DNA of 64,000 nucleotides from Panulirus ornatus (taxonomy: Eukaryota; Arthropoda; Malacostraca; Decapoda; Palinuridae). The DNA lies in the NCBI RefSeq assembly GCF_036320965.1, contig NC_092270.1, forward strand, positions 16,651,908-16,715,907, read 5' to 3'. The position numbers and the translations under genes were made by a program. Below the pieces are notes generated by a model that did not search any database, was not told where the DNA came from, and saw only the letters and a program-made list of their open reading frames with translations. Shown here one piece after another: positions 22,120 through 34,150 of this stretch (positions are counted from its first letter, which is position 1; each line of letters starts with the position of its first letter).

Positions 22120-25100
22120 TATATATTTTCTTTATTTCTTTTTTATTATACTTTGTCACTGTCTCCTGCATTTGCGATGTAGCGCAAGGAAACAGAGGAA
22201 AGAATGGCCTAACCCACCCATATACACATGTATACACATCCACACACGCATGTAAACATATAAACATATACATAATTAATACTTGCTGACTTTATTCGTT
22301 CCTGTCGCCACCCCGCCACACATGAAATGACAACCCCCTCCCCCCGCATGCACACGAGGTAGTGCTAGGAAAAGACAACAAAAGCCACATTCGTTCACAC
22401 TCAGTCTCTAGCTGTCATGTATAATGCACCGAAACCAAAGCTCCCTTACCACATCCAGGCCCCACAAAACTTTCCATGGTTTGCCCCAGATACTTCACAT
22501 GCCCTGGTTTAATCCATTGACAGCACGTCGACCCCAGTATACCACATTGTTCCAATTCACTCTATTCCTTGCACACTTTTCACCCTCCTGCATGTTCAGG
22601 CCCCGATCGCTCAAAATTTTTTTCACTCCATCTTTCCACCTCCAATTTGGTATCCTACTTCACCTCACACCCCCACCTCTGACACATATATCCTCTTTGT
22701 CAATCTTTCCTCACTCATTCTCTCCATGTGACCATTTCAACACACCCTCTTCTGCTCTCTCAACCACACTCATTATATTACCACACATCTCTCTTACTCT
22801 TTCATTACTTACTCGATCAAACCACCTCACACCATATATTGTCCTCAAACATCTCGTTTCCAGCACATCCACCCTCCTCCGCACAACTCTATCTATAGCC
22901 CACGCCTTGCAACCATATAACATTGTTGGAACCACTATTCCTTCAAATATACCCATTTTTGCTTTCCAAGGTAATGTTCTCACCTTCCACACATTTTTCA
23001 ACGCTCCCATCCCAGAACTTTCGCCCCCTCCCCTACCCTGTGCCTCAATTCCACTTCCATGGTTCCATCCACTGCCAAATCCACTCCCAGGTATCTAAAA
23101 CACCTCACTTCCTCCAGTTTTTCTCCATTCAAACTTACCTCCCAATTGACTTGTTCCTCAACCCTACAGTACTTAATAACCTTGATCTTATTCACATTTA
23201 CTCTTAGCTTTTTTCTTTCACACACTTCACCAAACTCAGTCACCAGCTTCTGCAGTTTCTCACCTGAATCAGCCACCAGCGCTGTATCATCAGTGAACAA
23301 CAACTGACTCACTTCCTAAGCTCTCTCATCCACAACAGACTGCATACTTGCCCCTCTCTCCAAAACTTGCATTCACCTCCCTAACAACCCCATCCATAAA
23401 CAAATTAAACAACCATGGAGACATCACGCACCCCTGCCGCAAACCAACATTCACTGAGAACCAATCACTTTCCTCTCTTCCTACTCATACACATGCCTTA
23501 CATCCTCGATAAAAAGCTTTTCACTGCTTTTAACAACATGTCTCCGACACCATATATTCTTAATACCTTCCACAGAGCATCTCTATCAACTCTTCTCCAG
23601 ATCCATAAATGCTACATACAAATCCATTTGCTTTTCTAAGTATTTCTCACATACATTCTTCAAAGCAAACACCTGATCCACACATCCTCTATCACTTCTG
23701 AAACCACACTGCTCTTCCCCAATCTGATGTTCTGTACATGCCTTCACCCTCTCAATCAATACCCTCCCATATAATTTCCCAGGAATGCTCAAAAAACTTA
23801 TATCTCTTTAATTTGAACACTCACCTTTATCCCCTTTGCCTTTGTACTATGCATGCATTCCACCAAACCTCAGGCACTTCACCATGAGCCATACATACAT
23901 TGAATATCCTCACCAACCAGTCACCCCCTTTTCTAATTCATTCCACTGCAATGCCATCCAAACCCACTGCCTTGCCGGTTTTCATCTTACGCAAAGCTTT
24001 CACTACCTCTTCTCTGCTTACCAAATCATTCTCCCTGACTTTCTCACTTCACACACCACCTCAACCAAAACACCCTATATCTGCCACTCTATCATCTAAC
24101 ACATTCAACAAACCTTCAAAATACTCACTCCATCTCCTTCTTACATCACCACTACTTGTTCTTACCTTCCCATTAGCCCCTTTCACGGATGTTCCCATTT
24201 GTTCTCTTGTCTTATGCATTTTATTTACTTCCTTCCAAAACATCTCTTTATTCTCCCTAAAATTTAATGATACTCTCTCACCCCAACTCTCATTTGCCCT
24301 CTTTTTTACCTCTTACCTCTTTCTTTTATACATCTCCCAGTCATTTGCATTATTTCCCTGCAAAAATTGTCCAAATGCCTCTCTCTTCTCTTTCAAGAAT
24401 AATCTTACTTCTTCATCCCACCACTCACTACCCTTTCTAATCTGCCCACCTCCCACGCTTCTCATGCCACAAGTCATCACTGCTTCCCTAAATACATCCT
24501 ATTCCTCCCCCACTCCCCTTACATCCTTTGTTCTCACCTTTTCCATTCTGTACTCAGTCTCTCCTGGTACTTCCTCACACAAGTCTCCTTCCCAAGCTCA
24601 CCTACTCTCACCACTCTCTTCACCCCAACATTCTCTCTTCTTTTCTGAAAACCTCTACAAATCTTCACCTTCGCCTCCACAAGATAATAATCAGACATTC
24701 CTCCAATTGCACCTCTCAGCACATTTACATCCAAAAGTCTCTCTTTCATGCACCTATCAATTAACACGTAATCCAATAACGCTCTCTGGCCATTTCTCCT
24801 ACTTACATACACTATACTTGTGTATATCTCTCTTTTTAAACTAGGTATTCCCAATCACCAGTCCTTTTACAGCACATAAATCTACAAGCTCTTCAACATT
24901 ACCATTTACAACACTGAACACCCCATGTACACCAATTATTCCCTCAACTGCCACATTACTCACCTTTGCATTCAAATCACCCATCACTATAACACGGTCT
25001 CGTGCATCAAAACTACTAACACACTCACTCAGCTGCTCCCAAAACACTTGCCTCTCACGATCTTTCTTCTCATGCCCAGGTGCATATGCACCAATAATCA

Positions 25101-25348
25101 CCCATCTCTCTCCATCGACTTTCAGTTTTACCCATATCAATCTAGAGTGTACTTTCTTACACTCTATCACATACTCCCACCACTCCTGTTTCAGGAGTAG
25201 TGCTACTCCTTCCCTTTCTATCACATACTCTCACCACTCCTGTTTCAGGAGTAGTGTTACTCCTTCCCTTCCTCTCGTCCTCTCACTAACCCCTGACTTT
25301 ACTCCCAAGACATTCCCAAACCATTCTTCCCCTTTACCCTTGAGAATG
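22120..25348 (-). mobile_element. RTE-like copy, nearly full length, long 3' UTR, decayed
   Basis: 3' end at about 22120-22165 with the terminal motif, long 3' UTR to about 22520, then the coding region back through the C-terminal region, RT (FRYLGVDLAVDGTMEVE; the box reads FTDDTALVADS instead of FADD) and the endonuclease (GDLNAKVSNVAVEG near 24960). It is truncated at the KGKGEEWF-equivalent position, where a plus-strand copy begins head to head. Many frameshifts. A 54-bp duplication lies near its 5' end. Its insertion removed or displaced the finger array. Confidence 0.9.
25163..25270. repeat. 54-bp tandem duplication inside an RTE copy
   Basis: 25163-25216 is repeated at 25217-25270. 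Each unit contains the near-perfect palindrome CTCCTGTTTCAGGAG, a plausible cause of replication slippage. Confidence 0.92.
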
Positions 25349-28075
25349 GGTTATAGTGATGGGTGATTTGAATGCAAAGATAAGTAATGTTGCAGTTGAG
25401 GGAATAATTGGTGTACATGGGGTGTTCAGTATTGTAAATGTTAATGGTGAAGAGCTTGTAGATTTACGTGCTGTTAAAGGACTGGTGATTGGGAATACCT
25501 GGTTTGAAAAGAGAGATCTACATAAGTGTACGTATGTAAGTAGGAGAGATGGCCAGAGAGCGTTATTGAATTACATGTTAATTGATAGGCGTGCAAAAGA
25601 GTGACTTTTAGATGTTAATGTGCTGAGAGGTGCACCCAGAGGGATGTCTGATCATTATCTTGGGGAGGCGAAAGTGAAGATTTGTAGAGGTTTTCAGAAA
25701 ACAAGAATGTTGAGGTGAAAAGAGTGGTGAGAGTAAGTGAGCTTGGGAAGGAGACTTGCATGAGGAAGTACCAGGAGAGACTGAGTACAGAATGGAAAAA
25801 GGTGAGAACAAAGGATGTAAGGGGAGTGGGGAGGAATGGGATGTATTTAGGGAAGCAGTGATGGCTTGTGCAAAAGATGCTTGTGGCATGAGAAGCATGG
25901 GAGGTGGGCAGACAAGAATGGGTAGTGAGTGGTGGGATGAAGAAGTAAGATTATTTGTGAAAGAGAAGAGAGAGGCATCTGGACAATTTTTGCAGGGAAA
26001 TAATGCAAATGACTGGGAGATATATATGAGAAAGAGGCAGGAGGTCAAGAGAATGGTGCTAGAGGTGAAAAAGAGGGCAAATGAGAGTTGGGGTGAGAGA
26101 GTATCATTAAATTTTAGGGAGAATAAAAAGATGTTTTGGAAGGAGGTAAATACAGTGCATAAGACAAGGGAACAAATGGGAACATCAGTGAAGGGGGCTA
26201 ATGGGGAGGTGATAACAAGAAGTGGTGATGTGAGAAGGTGGAGTGAGTATTTTGAAGGTTTGTTAAATGTGTTTGATGATAGAGTGGCAGATATAGGGTG
26301 TTTTGGTCGAGGTGGTGTGCAAAGTGAGAGGGTTAGGGAGAATGATTTGGTAAACAGAGAAGAGGTAGCAAAAGCTTTGCAGAGGATGAAAGCCGGCAAG
26401 GTAGCGGGTTTGGATGGTATTGCAGTGGAATAAATTAAAAAGAGGGTGACTGTATTGGTTACTGTTTAGTAAGATTATTTAATGTATGTATGACTCATGG
26501 TGAGTTGCCTGAGGATTGACGGAATGCTTGCATAGTGCCATTGTACAAAGGCAAAGGGGATAAAAGTGAGTGCTCAATTTACAGAGGTATAAGTTTGTTG
26601 AGTATTTAGGAATCTGGAGAAGGCATATGACAGAGTTGATAAAGATGCTCTGTGGAAGGTATTAAGAATATATGGTGTGGGAGGCAAGTTGTTAGAAGCA
26701 GTGAAAAGTATTTATCGAGAATGTAAGGCATGTGTACATGTAGGAAGAGAGGAAAGTGATTGGTTCTCAGTGAATGTTGGTTTGCGGCAGGGGTGCGTGA
26801 TGTCTCCATGGTTGTTTAATTTGTTTATGGATGGGGTTATTAGGGAGGTGAATGTAAGAGTTTTAGAAAGAGGGGCAACTATGCAGCCTGTTGTGGATGA
26901 GAGAGCTTGGGAAGTGAGTCAGTTGTTCGCTGATGATACAGCACTGGTGGCTGATTTGGGTGAGAAACTGCAGAAGCTGGTGACTGAGTTTGGTAAATTG
27001 TGTGAAAGAAGAAAGCTGAGAGTAAATGTGAATAAGAGCAAGGTTATTAGGTACAGTAGGGTTGAGGGACAAGTCAATTGGGAGGTAAGTTTGAATGGCG
27101 AAAAACTGGGGGAAGTGAATCATAGGGTGGGGGAGGGGGCGAAAGTTCTAAGAGCATTGAAGAATGTGTGGAAGTCGAGAACATTATCTTGGAAAGCAAA
27201 AATGGGTTTTGAAGGAATAGTGGTTCCAACAATGATATATGGTTGCAAGGCGTGGGCTATAGATAGAGTTGTGCAGAGGAGGGTGGACGTGCTGGAAATG
27301 AGATGTTTGAGGACAATATGTGGTGTGAGGTGGTTTGATCAAGTAAGTAATGAAAGGGTAAGAGAGATGTGTGGTAATAAAAAGAGTGTGGTTGAGAGAG
27401 CAGAAGAGGGTGTTTTGAAATGGTTTGGTCACATGGAGAGAATGAGTGAGGAAAGACTGACAAAGAGGATATATGTGTCAGAGTTGGAGGGAACAAGGAG
27501 AAGTGGGAGACCAAATTGGAGGTGGAAAGATTGAGTGAAAAAGATTTTGAGTGATCGGGGCCTAAACATGTAGGAGGGTGAAAGGTGTGCAAGGAATAGA
27601 GTGAATTGGAACGATGTGGTATACTGGGGTTGACATGCTGTCAATGGATTGAACCAAGGCATGTGAAACGTCTGGGGTAAACCATGGAAAGTTGTGTGGG
27701 GCCTGGATGTGGAAAGGGAGCTGTGGTTTCGGTGCATTATTACATGACAGCTAGAGAGTGAGTGTGAACGAATGTGGCCTTTGTTGTCTATTCCTAGCGC
27801 TACCTCACGCACATGCGGGGGGGAGGGGGTTGGTATTTCATGTGTAGTGGGGTGGCAACAGGAATGAATGAGGGCAGACAGTATGAATTATGTACATGTG
27901 TATATATGTATATGTCTGTGTGTGTATATATATATATGTATACATTGAGATGTATAGATATGTATATGTGCTTGTGTGGACGTGTATGTATATACATGTG
28001 TATGTGGGTGGCTAGGACCATTCTTTCGTCTGTTTCCTTGCGCTACCTCGCTAACGCGGGAGACAGTGACAAAAT
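25349..28075 (+). mobile_element. RTE-like copy, 5'-truncated, with internal deletions
   Basis: Starts at the GDLNAK motif of the endonuclease, head to head with the previous copy. The ORF is fragmented: stop after RRAKE near 25602, frame changes near 25710, and an in-frame TAA near 26431. About 200 bp of RT (IPGKLYGR to VAFM) is missing at about 26607, and the RYLGVDLAADGTMEAE segment is absent near 27113. The 26677-27534 stretch is otherwise open, with a two-base change leaving LFADDTALVADL. The long 3' UTR ends with the terminal motif at about 28070, tail to tail with the next copy. Confidence 0.9.
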
Positions 28076-28079
28076 ATCT

Positions 28080-29140
28080 TTTTTTTTTGCTTTGTCGCTG
28101 TCTCCCGCGTTTGCGAGGTAGCGCACGGAAACAGACGAAAGAAATGGCCCAACCCACCCCCATACACATGTATATACATACGTCCACACACACAAATATA
28201 CATACCTATACATCTCAATGTATACATTGTATACCTACACAGCTTTCCATGGTTTACCCCAGACACTTCACATGCCTTGATTCAATTCACTGACAGCACG
28301 TCAACCGCGGTATACCACATCGATCCAATTCACTCTATTCCTTGCCCTCCTTTCACCCTCCTGCATGTTCAGGCCCCGATCACACAAAATCTTTTTCACT
28401 CCATCTTTCCACCTCCAATTTGGTCTCCCTCTTCTCCTCGTTCCCTCCACCTCCGACACATATATCCTCTTGGTCAATCTTTCCTCACTCATTCTCTCCA
28501 TGTGCCCAAACCATTTCAAAACACCCTCTTCTGCTCTCTCAACCACGCTCTTTTTATTTCCACACATCTCTCTTACCCTTACGTTACTTACTCGATCAAA
28601 CCACCTCACACCACACATTATCCTCAAACATCTCATTTCCAGCACATCCATCCTCCTGCGCACAACTCTATCCATAGCACATGCCTCGCAACCATACAAC
28701 ATTGTTGGAACCACTATTCCTTCAAACATACCCATTTTTGCTTTCCGAGATAATGTTCTCGACTTCCACACATTCTTCAAGGCTCCCAGAATTTTTGCCC
28801 CCTCCCCCACCCTATGATCCACTTCCGCTTCCATGGTTCCATCCGCTGCCACATCCACTCCCAGATATCTAAAACACTTCACTTCCTCCAGTTTTTCTCC
28901 ATTCAAACTCACCTCCCAATAGACTTGACCCTCAACCCTACTGTACCTAATAACCTTGCTCTTATTCACATTTACTCTTAACTTTCTTCTTTCACACACT
29001 TTACCAAACTCAGTCAACAGGTTCTGCAGTTTCTCACATGAATCAGCCACCAGCACTGTATCATCAGCGAACAACAACTGACTCACTTCCCAAGCTCTCT
29101 CATCCCCAACAGACTTCATACTTGCCCCTCTTTCCAAAAT
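28080..29140 (-). mobile_element. RTE-like copy, 5'-truncated, open to the C-terminus
   Basis: Minus-strand copy with a short 3' UTR (about 28080-28295). The reading frame is open from the left boundary of the fragment to TGA near 28301, about 280 codons covering LERGASMKSV, FADDTVLVADS and the full C-terminal region. The 5' truncation lies within RT, next to ATAATATATAAT, beyond which a plus-strand copy starts. The frame is undamaged but has no start codon or endonuclease, so it is not functional. Confidence 0.92.
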
Positions 29141-29165
29141 ATAATATATAATAATATATAATATG

Positions 29166-30600
29166 TAAGGCATGTGTACGTGTAGGAAGAGAGGAAAGTG
29201 ATTGTTCTCAGTGAATGTAGGTTTGCGGCAGGGGTGTGTGATATCTCCATGGTTGTTTAATTTGTTTATGGATGGGGTTGTTAGGGAGGTGAATGCAAGA
29301 GTTTTGGAAAAAGGGGCAAGTATGAAGTCTGTTGTGGATGAGAGAGCTTGGGAAGTGAGTCAGTTGTTGTTTGCTGATGATACAGCGCTGGTGGCTGATT
29401 CATGTGAGAAACTGCAGAAGCTGGTGACTGAGTTTGGTAAAGTGTGTGAAAGAAGAAAGTTAAGAGTAAATGTGAATAAGAGCAAGGTTATTAGGTACAG
29501 TAGGGTTGAGGGTCAAGTCAATTGGGAGGTATGTTTGAATGGAGAAAAACTGGAGGAAGTAAAGTGTTTTAGATATCTGGGAGTGGATCTGGCAGCGGAT
29601 GGAACCATGGAAGCGGAAGTGAATCATAGGGTGGGGGAGGGGGCGAAAATCCTGGGAGCCTTGAAGAATGTGTGGAAGTCGAAAACATTATCTCGGAAAG
29701 AAAAAATTGGTATGTTGGAAGGAATAGTGGTTCCAACAATGTTGTATGGTTGCGAGGCATGGGCTATGGATAGAGTTGTGCGGAGGAGGGTGGATGTGAT
29801 GGAAATGAGATGTTTGAGGACAATGTGTGGTGTGAGGTGGTTTGATCGAGTAAGTAATGTAAGGGTAAGAGAGATGTGTGGAAATAAAAAGAGCTTGGTT
29901 GAGAGAGGAGAAGAGGGTGTTTTGAAATGGTTTGGGCACATGGAGAGAATGAGTGAGGAAAGATTGACCAAGAGGATATATGTGTCAGAGGTGGAGGGAA
30001 CGAGGAGAAGTGGGAGACCAAATTGGAGGTGGAAAGATTGAGTGAAAAAGATTTTGAGTGATCGGGGCCTGAACGTGCAGGAGGGTGAAAGGCGGGCAAG
30101 GAATAGAGTGAATTGGATCGATGTGGTATACCGGAGTTGACGTGCTGTCAGTGGATTGAATCAGGGCATGTGAAGCATCTGGGGTAAACCATGGAAAGTT
30201 GTGTGGGGCCTGGATGTGGAAAGGGAGCTGTGGTTTCGGGCATTATTGGATGACAGCTAGAGACTGAGTGTGAACGAATGGGGCCTTTGTTGTCTTTTCC
30301 TAGCGCTACCTTGCACACATGAGGGGGGAGGGGGATGGTATTCCATGTGTGGCGAGGTGGCGATGGGAATGAATAAAGGCAGACAGTGTGAATTGTGTGC
30401 ATGGGTATATATGTATGTGTCTGTGTGTGTATATATATGTGTACATTGAGATGTATGGGTATGTATATTTGCATGTGTGGACGTGTATGTATATACATGT
30501 GTATGGGGGTGGGTTGGGCCATTTCTTTCATCTGTTTCCTTGCGCTACCTCGCAAACGTGGGAGACAGCGACAAAGCAAAATGAATAAAAATAAATAAAT
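29166..30600 (+). mobile_element. RTE-like copy, 5'-truncated, long 3' UTR
   Basis: Begins at the CKACVRVGREES position of RT. After an early frameshift at 29202 it is open to 30041 (LRQGCVISPWLFNLFMDG, LLFADDTALVADS, C-terminal region), where TGA interrupts RWKD. The normal stop follows near 30139. The long 3' UTR includes a clear hairpin (30301-30366), and the terminal motif ends near 30580 with an A/TA-rich tail, tail to tail with the full-length copy. Confidence 0.92.
30301..30366 (+). other. Stem-loop in the long RTE 3' UTR
   Basis: The arms GCGCTACCTTGCACACATG and CATGTGTGGCGAGGTGGCG pair with few mismatches around a G-rich loop. The same arms flank the G-rich loop in the other long-form copies (about 7135-7195, 11033-11095 and 27798-27855 on the plus strand; 1985-2052, 22310-22370 and 48628-48685 on the minus strand). 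Presence in many copies points to a property of the family's RNA; the role is unknown. Confidence 0.75.
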
Positions 30601-30806
30601 ATATATATATATATTTTTTTTTTGCTTTGTCGCTGTCTCCTGCGTTTGCGAGGTAGCGCAAGGAAACGGACGAAAGAAATGGCCCAGCCCACCCCCATAC
30701 ACATGTATATACATACGTCCACACACGCAAATATACATACCCACACAGCTTTCCATGGTTTACCCCAGACGCTTCACATGCCTTGATTCAATCCACTGAC
30801 AGCACG

Positions 30807-33803
30807 TCAACCCCGGTATACCACATCGCTCCAATTCACTCTATTCCTTGCACTCCTTTCACCCTCCTGCATGTTCAGGCCCCGATCACACAAAATCTTT
30901 TTCACTCCATCTTTCCACCTCCCATTTGGTCTCCCTCTTCTCCTCGTTCCCTCCACCTCCGACACATATATCCTCTTGGTCAATCTTTCCTCACTCATTC
31001 TCTCCATGTGCCCAAACCATTTCAAAACACCCTCTTCTGCTCTCTCAACCACGCTCTTTTTATTTCCACACATCTCTCTTACCCTTACGTTACTTACTCG
31101 ATCAAACCACCTCACACCACACACTGTCCTCAAACATCTCATTTCCAGCACATCCATCCTCCTGCGCACAACTCTATCCATAGCCCACGCCTCGCAACCA
31201 TACAACATTGTTGGAACCACTATTCCTTCAAACATACCCATTTTTGCTTTCCGAGATAATGTTCTCGACTTCCACACATTCTTCAAGGCTCCCAGAATTT
31301 TCGCCCCCTCCCCCACCCTATGATCCACTTCCGCTTCCATGGTTCCATCCGCTGCCAGATCCACTCCCAGATATCTAAAACACTTCACTTCCTCCAGTTT
31401 TTCTCCATTCAAACTCACCTCCCAATTGACTTGACCCTCAACCCTACTGTACCTAATAACCTTGCTCTTATTCACATTTGCTCTTAACTTTCTTCTTTCA
31501 CACACTTTACCAAACTCAGTCACCAGCTTCTGCAGATTCTCACATGAATCAGCCACCAGCACTGTATCATCAGCGAACAACAACTGACTCACTTCCCAAG
31601 CTCTCTCATCCCCAACAGACTTCATACTTGCCCCTCTTTCCAAAACTCTTGCATTCACCTCCCTAACAACCCCATCCATAAACAAATTAAACAACCATGG
31701 AGACATCACACACCCCTGCCGCAAACCTACATTCACTGAGAACCAATCACTTTCCTCTCTTCCTACACGTACACATGCCTTACATCCTCGATAAAAACTT
31801 TTCACTGCTTCTAACAACTTGCCTCCCACACCATATATTCTTAATACCTTCCACAGAGCATCTCTTTCAACTCTATCATATGCCTTCTCCAGATCCATAA
31901 ATGCTACATACAAATCCATTTGCTTTTCTAAGTATTTCTCACATACATTCTTCAAAGGAAACACCTGATCCACACATCCTCTACCACTTCTGAAATCACA
32001 CTGCTCTTCCCCAATCTGATGCTCTGTACATGCCTTCACCCTCTCAATCAATACCCTCCCATATAATTTACCAGGAATACTCAACAAACTTATACCTCTG
32101 TAATTTGAGCACTCACTCTTATCCCCTTTGCCTTTGTACAATGGCACTATGCACGCATTCCGCCAATCCTCAGGCACCTCACCATGAGTCATACATACAT
32201 TAAATAACTTTAACAACCAGTCAACAATACAGTCATCCCCTTTTTTAATAAATTCCACTGCAATACCATCCAAACCTGCTGCCTTGCCGGCTTTCATCTT
32301 CCGCAAAGCTTTTACTACCTCTTCTCTGTTTACCAAATCATTTTCCCTAACCCTCTCACTTTCCACACCACCTCGACCAAAACACCCTATATCTGCCACT
32401 CTATCATCAAACACATTAAACAAACCTTCAAAATACTCACTCCATCTCCTGCTCACATCACCACTACTTGTTATCACCTCCCCATTTGCACCCTTCACTG
32501 AAGTTCCCATTTGCTCCCTTGTCTTACGCACTTTATTTACCTCCTTCCAGAACATCTTTTTATTCTCCCTAAAATTTAATGATACTCTCTCACCCCAACT
32601 CTCATTTGCCCTTTTTTTCACCTCTTGCACCTTTCTCTTGACCTCCTGTCTCTTTCTTTTATACATCTCCCACTCAATTGCATTTTTTCCCTGCAAAAAT
32701 CGTCCAAATGCCTCTCTCTTCTCTTTCACTAATACTCTTACTTCTTCATCCCACCACTCACTACCCTTTCTAATCAACCCACCTCCCACTCCTCTCATGC
32801 CACAAGTATCTTTTGCGCAATCCATCACTGATTCCCTAAATACATCCCATTCCTCCCCCACTCCCCTTACTTCCATTGTTCTCACCTTTTTCCATTCTGT
32901 ACTCAGTCTCTCCTGGTACTTCCTCACACAAGTCTCCTTCCCAAGCTCACTTACTCTCACCACCCTCTTCACCCCAACATTCACTCTTCTTTTCTGAAAA
33001 CCCATACAAATCTTTACCTTAGCCTCCACAAGATAATGATCAGACATCCCTCCAGTTGCACCTCTCAGCACATTAACATCCAAAAGTCTCTCTTTCGCGC
33101 GCCTGTCAATTAACACGTAATCCAATAACGCTCTCTGGCCATCTCTCCTACTTACATAAGTATACTTATGTATATCTCGCTTTTTAAACCAGGTATTCCC
33201 AATCATCAGTCCTTTTTCAGCACATAAATCTACAAGCTCTTCACCATTTCCATTTACAACACTGAACACCCCATGTATACCAATTATTCCCTCAACTGCC
33301 ACATTACTCACCTTTGCATTCAAATCACCCATCACTATAACCCGGTCTCGTGCATCAAAACCACTAACACACTCATTCAGCTGCCCCCAAAACACTTGCC
33401 TCTCATGATCTTTCTTCTCATGCCCAGGTGCATATGCACCAATAATCACCCATCTCTCTCCATCAACTTTCAGTTTTACCCATATTAATTGAGAATTTAC
33501 TTTCTTACATTCTATCACATACTCCCACAACTCCTGGTTCAGGAGTACTGCTACTCCTTCCCTTGCTCTTGTCTTCTCACTAACCCCTGACTTTACTCCC
33601 AAGACATTCCCAAACCACTCTTCCCCTTTACCCTTGAGCTTCGTTTCACTCAGAGCCAAAACATCCAGGTTCCTTTCCTCAAACATACTACCTATCTCTC
33701 CTTTTTTGACATCTTGGTTACATCCACACACATTTAGGCACCCCAATCTGAGCCTTCGAGGAGGATGAGCACTCCCCGCGTGACTCCTTCTTCTGTTTCC
33801 CAT
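30807..33803 (-). CDS. Retrotransposon endonuclease/reverse transcriptase (998 aa, intact)
   Basis: Single-ORF polyprotein that would nick target DNA and copy the element RNA at the nick. The N-terminal APE-type endonuclease (about residues 20-260) shows LNVCGCN (N24), LSETKLKG (E53), GDLNAK (D160, N162), LLDYVLID (D228) and SDHYLVEAK (D255, H256), the expected catalytic set. The RT spans about 480-800: AAGLDGIAVEFIKKG, FMDLEKAYDRV (D637), LRQGCVMSPWLFNLFMDG, LLFADDTVLVADS (D745, D746) and FRYLGVDLA. The C-terminal part (about 850-998) holds LYGCEAWAMD, KWFGHMERMSEE and a GRPNGRWKDGVKKIL block, common in arthropod RTE-like proteins. The start MGNRRRSHAG follows the conserved 5' UTR. No stop or frameshift. 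Assignment to RTE rather than a neighbouring clade rests on motif recognition, not a tree. Confidence 0.93.
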   Translation of the reverse strand: MGNRRRSHAGSAHPPRRLRLGCLNVCGCNQDVKKGEIGSMFEERNLDVLALSETKLKGKGEEWFGNVLGVKSGVSEKTRAREGVAVLLNQELWEYVIECKKVNSQLIWVKLKVDGERWVIIGAYAPGHEKKDHERQVFWGQLNECVSGFDARDRVIVMGDLNAKVSNVAVEGIIGIHGVFSVVNGNGEELVDLCAEKGLMIGNTWFKKRDIHKYTYVSRRDGQRALLDYVLIDRRAKERLLDVNVLRGATGGMSDHYLVEAKVKICMGFQKRRVNVGVKRVVRVSELGKETCVRKYQERLSTEWKKVRTMEVRGVGEEWDVFRESVMDCAKDTCGMRGVGGGLIRKGSEWWDEEVRVLVKEKREAFGRFLQGKNAIEWEMYKRKRQEVKRKVQEVKKRANESWGERVSLNFRENKKMFWKEVNKVRKTREQMGTSVKGANGEVITSSGDVSRRWSEYFEGLFNVFDDRVADIGCFGRGGVESERVRENDLVNREEVVKALRKMKAGKAAGLDGIAVEFIKKGDDCIVDWLLKLFNVCMTHGEVPEDWRNACIVPLYKGKGDKSECSNYRGISLLSIPGKLYGRVLIERVKACTEHQIGEEQCDFRSGRGCVDQVFPLKNVCEKYLEKQMDLYVAFMDLEKAYDRVERDALWKVLRIYGVGGKLLEAVKSFYRGCKACVRVGREESDWFSVNVGLRQGCVMSPWLFNLFMDGVVREVNARVLERGASMKSVGDERAWEVSQLLFADDTVLVADSCENLQKLVTEFGKVCERRKLRANVNKSKVIRYSRVEGQVNWEVSLNGEKLEEVKCFRYLGVDLAADGTMEAEVDHRVGEGAKILGALKNVWKSRTLSRKAKMGMFEGIVVPTMLYGCEAWAMDRVVRRRMDVLEMRCLRTVCGVRWFDRVSNVRVREMCGNKKSVVERAEEGVLKWFGHMERMSEERLTKRIYVSEVEGTRRRGRPNGRWKDGVKKILCDRGLNMQEGERSARNRVNWSDVVYRG

Positions 33804-33934
33804 TTTAGAAAGTTAAAAAAATACAAGGAGGGGAGGATTTCTGGCCCCCCGCTCCCGTCCCCTCTAGTCGCTTTCTACGACATGCGAGGAATGCGTGGGA
33901 AGTATTCTTTCACCCCTATCCCCAGGGATAATAC

Positions 33935-33935
<1 letters not shown>
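33804..33935 (-). promoter_or_regulatory. RTE 5' UTR, probable internal promoter region
   Basis: About 130 bp precede the ATG. It begins TTATCCCTGGGGATAGGGG and includes GTCGTAGAAAGCGACTAGAG. Near-identical sequence precedes the ORFs at 37738-37868 and 51835-51963, and it also forms the head of the SINE-like element at 61466-61715. Autonomous non-LTR elements carry an internal promoter in this position; no specific factor site can be named. Confidence 0.6.
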
Positions 33936-33984
<49 letters not shown>

Positions 33985-34076
33985 ATACATATATATACAT
34001 ATGAAAAATGTAAGAAACAATTTAGAAAACTGAAACTTCTAGCTTGAAATTAAATGAAAAAATGAATGTCACATAT

Positions 34077-34148
<72 letters not shown>
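33936..34148. repeat. TA/CA microsatellites and a duplicated 70-bp flank
   Basis: (TA)n then (CA)n to about 34000, then about 70 bp of unrelated sequence (GAAAAATGTAAGAAACAATT onward to TGTCACATA at 34073), then a long (TA)n to 34148. The 70-bp segment recurs with about one difference at 37947-38019, outside the second full-length element, showing that the flank was duplicated along with the transposon. Confidence 0.9.

Positions 34149-34150
<2 letters not shown>

Larger units (their letters stand above)
30618..33935 (-). mobile_element. Full-length RTE-like retrotransposon with intact ORF
   Basis: On the minus strand the element runs from TTATCCCTGGGGATAGGGG at 33935 through a roughly 130-bp 5' UTR, a single undamaged ORF and a short 3' UTR to the terminal GCGGGAGACAGCGACAAAGC motif and a short A tail at about 30618. 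(TA)n lies at both ends, so a target-site duplication cannot be recognised. At about 3.3 kb with one ORF, it fits the RTE clade, whose members usually have one ORF of about 1000 codons. It is the best candidate for a source copy in the window. A near-copy lies at 34557-37868. Confidence 0.95.

Noticed and set aside
28080..30600. Twin-priming inversion at the head-to-head junction near 29150
   Set aside because: Both halves carry their own complete 3' UTR and tail, so they are two independent truncated insertions. The same holds for 25348/25349.
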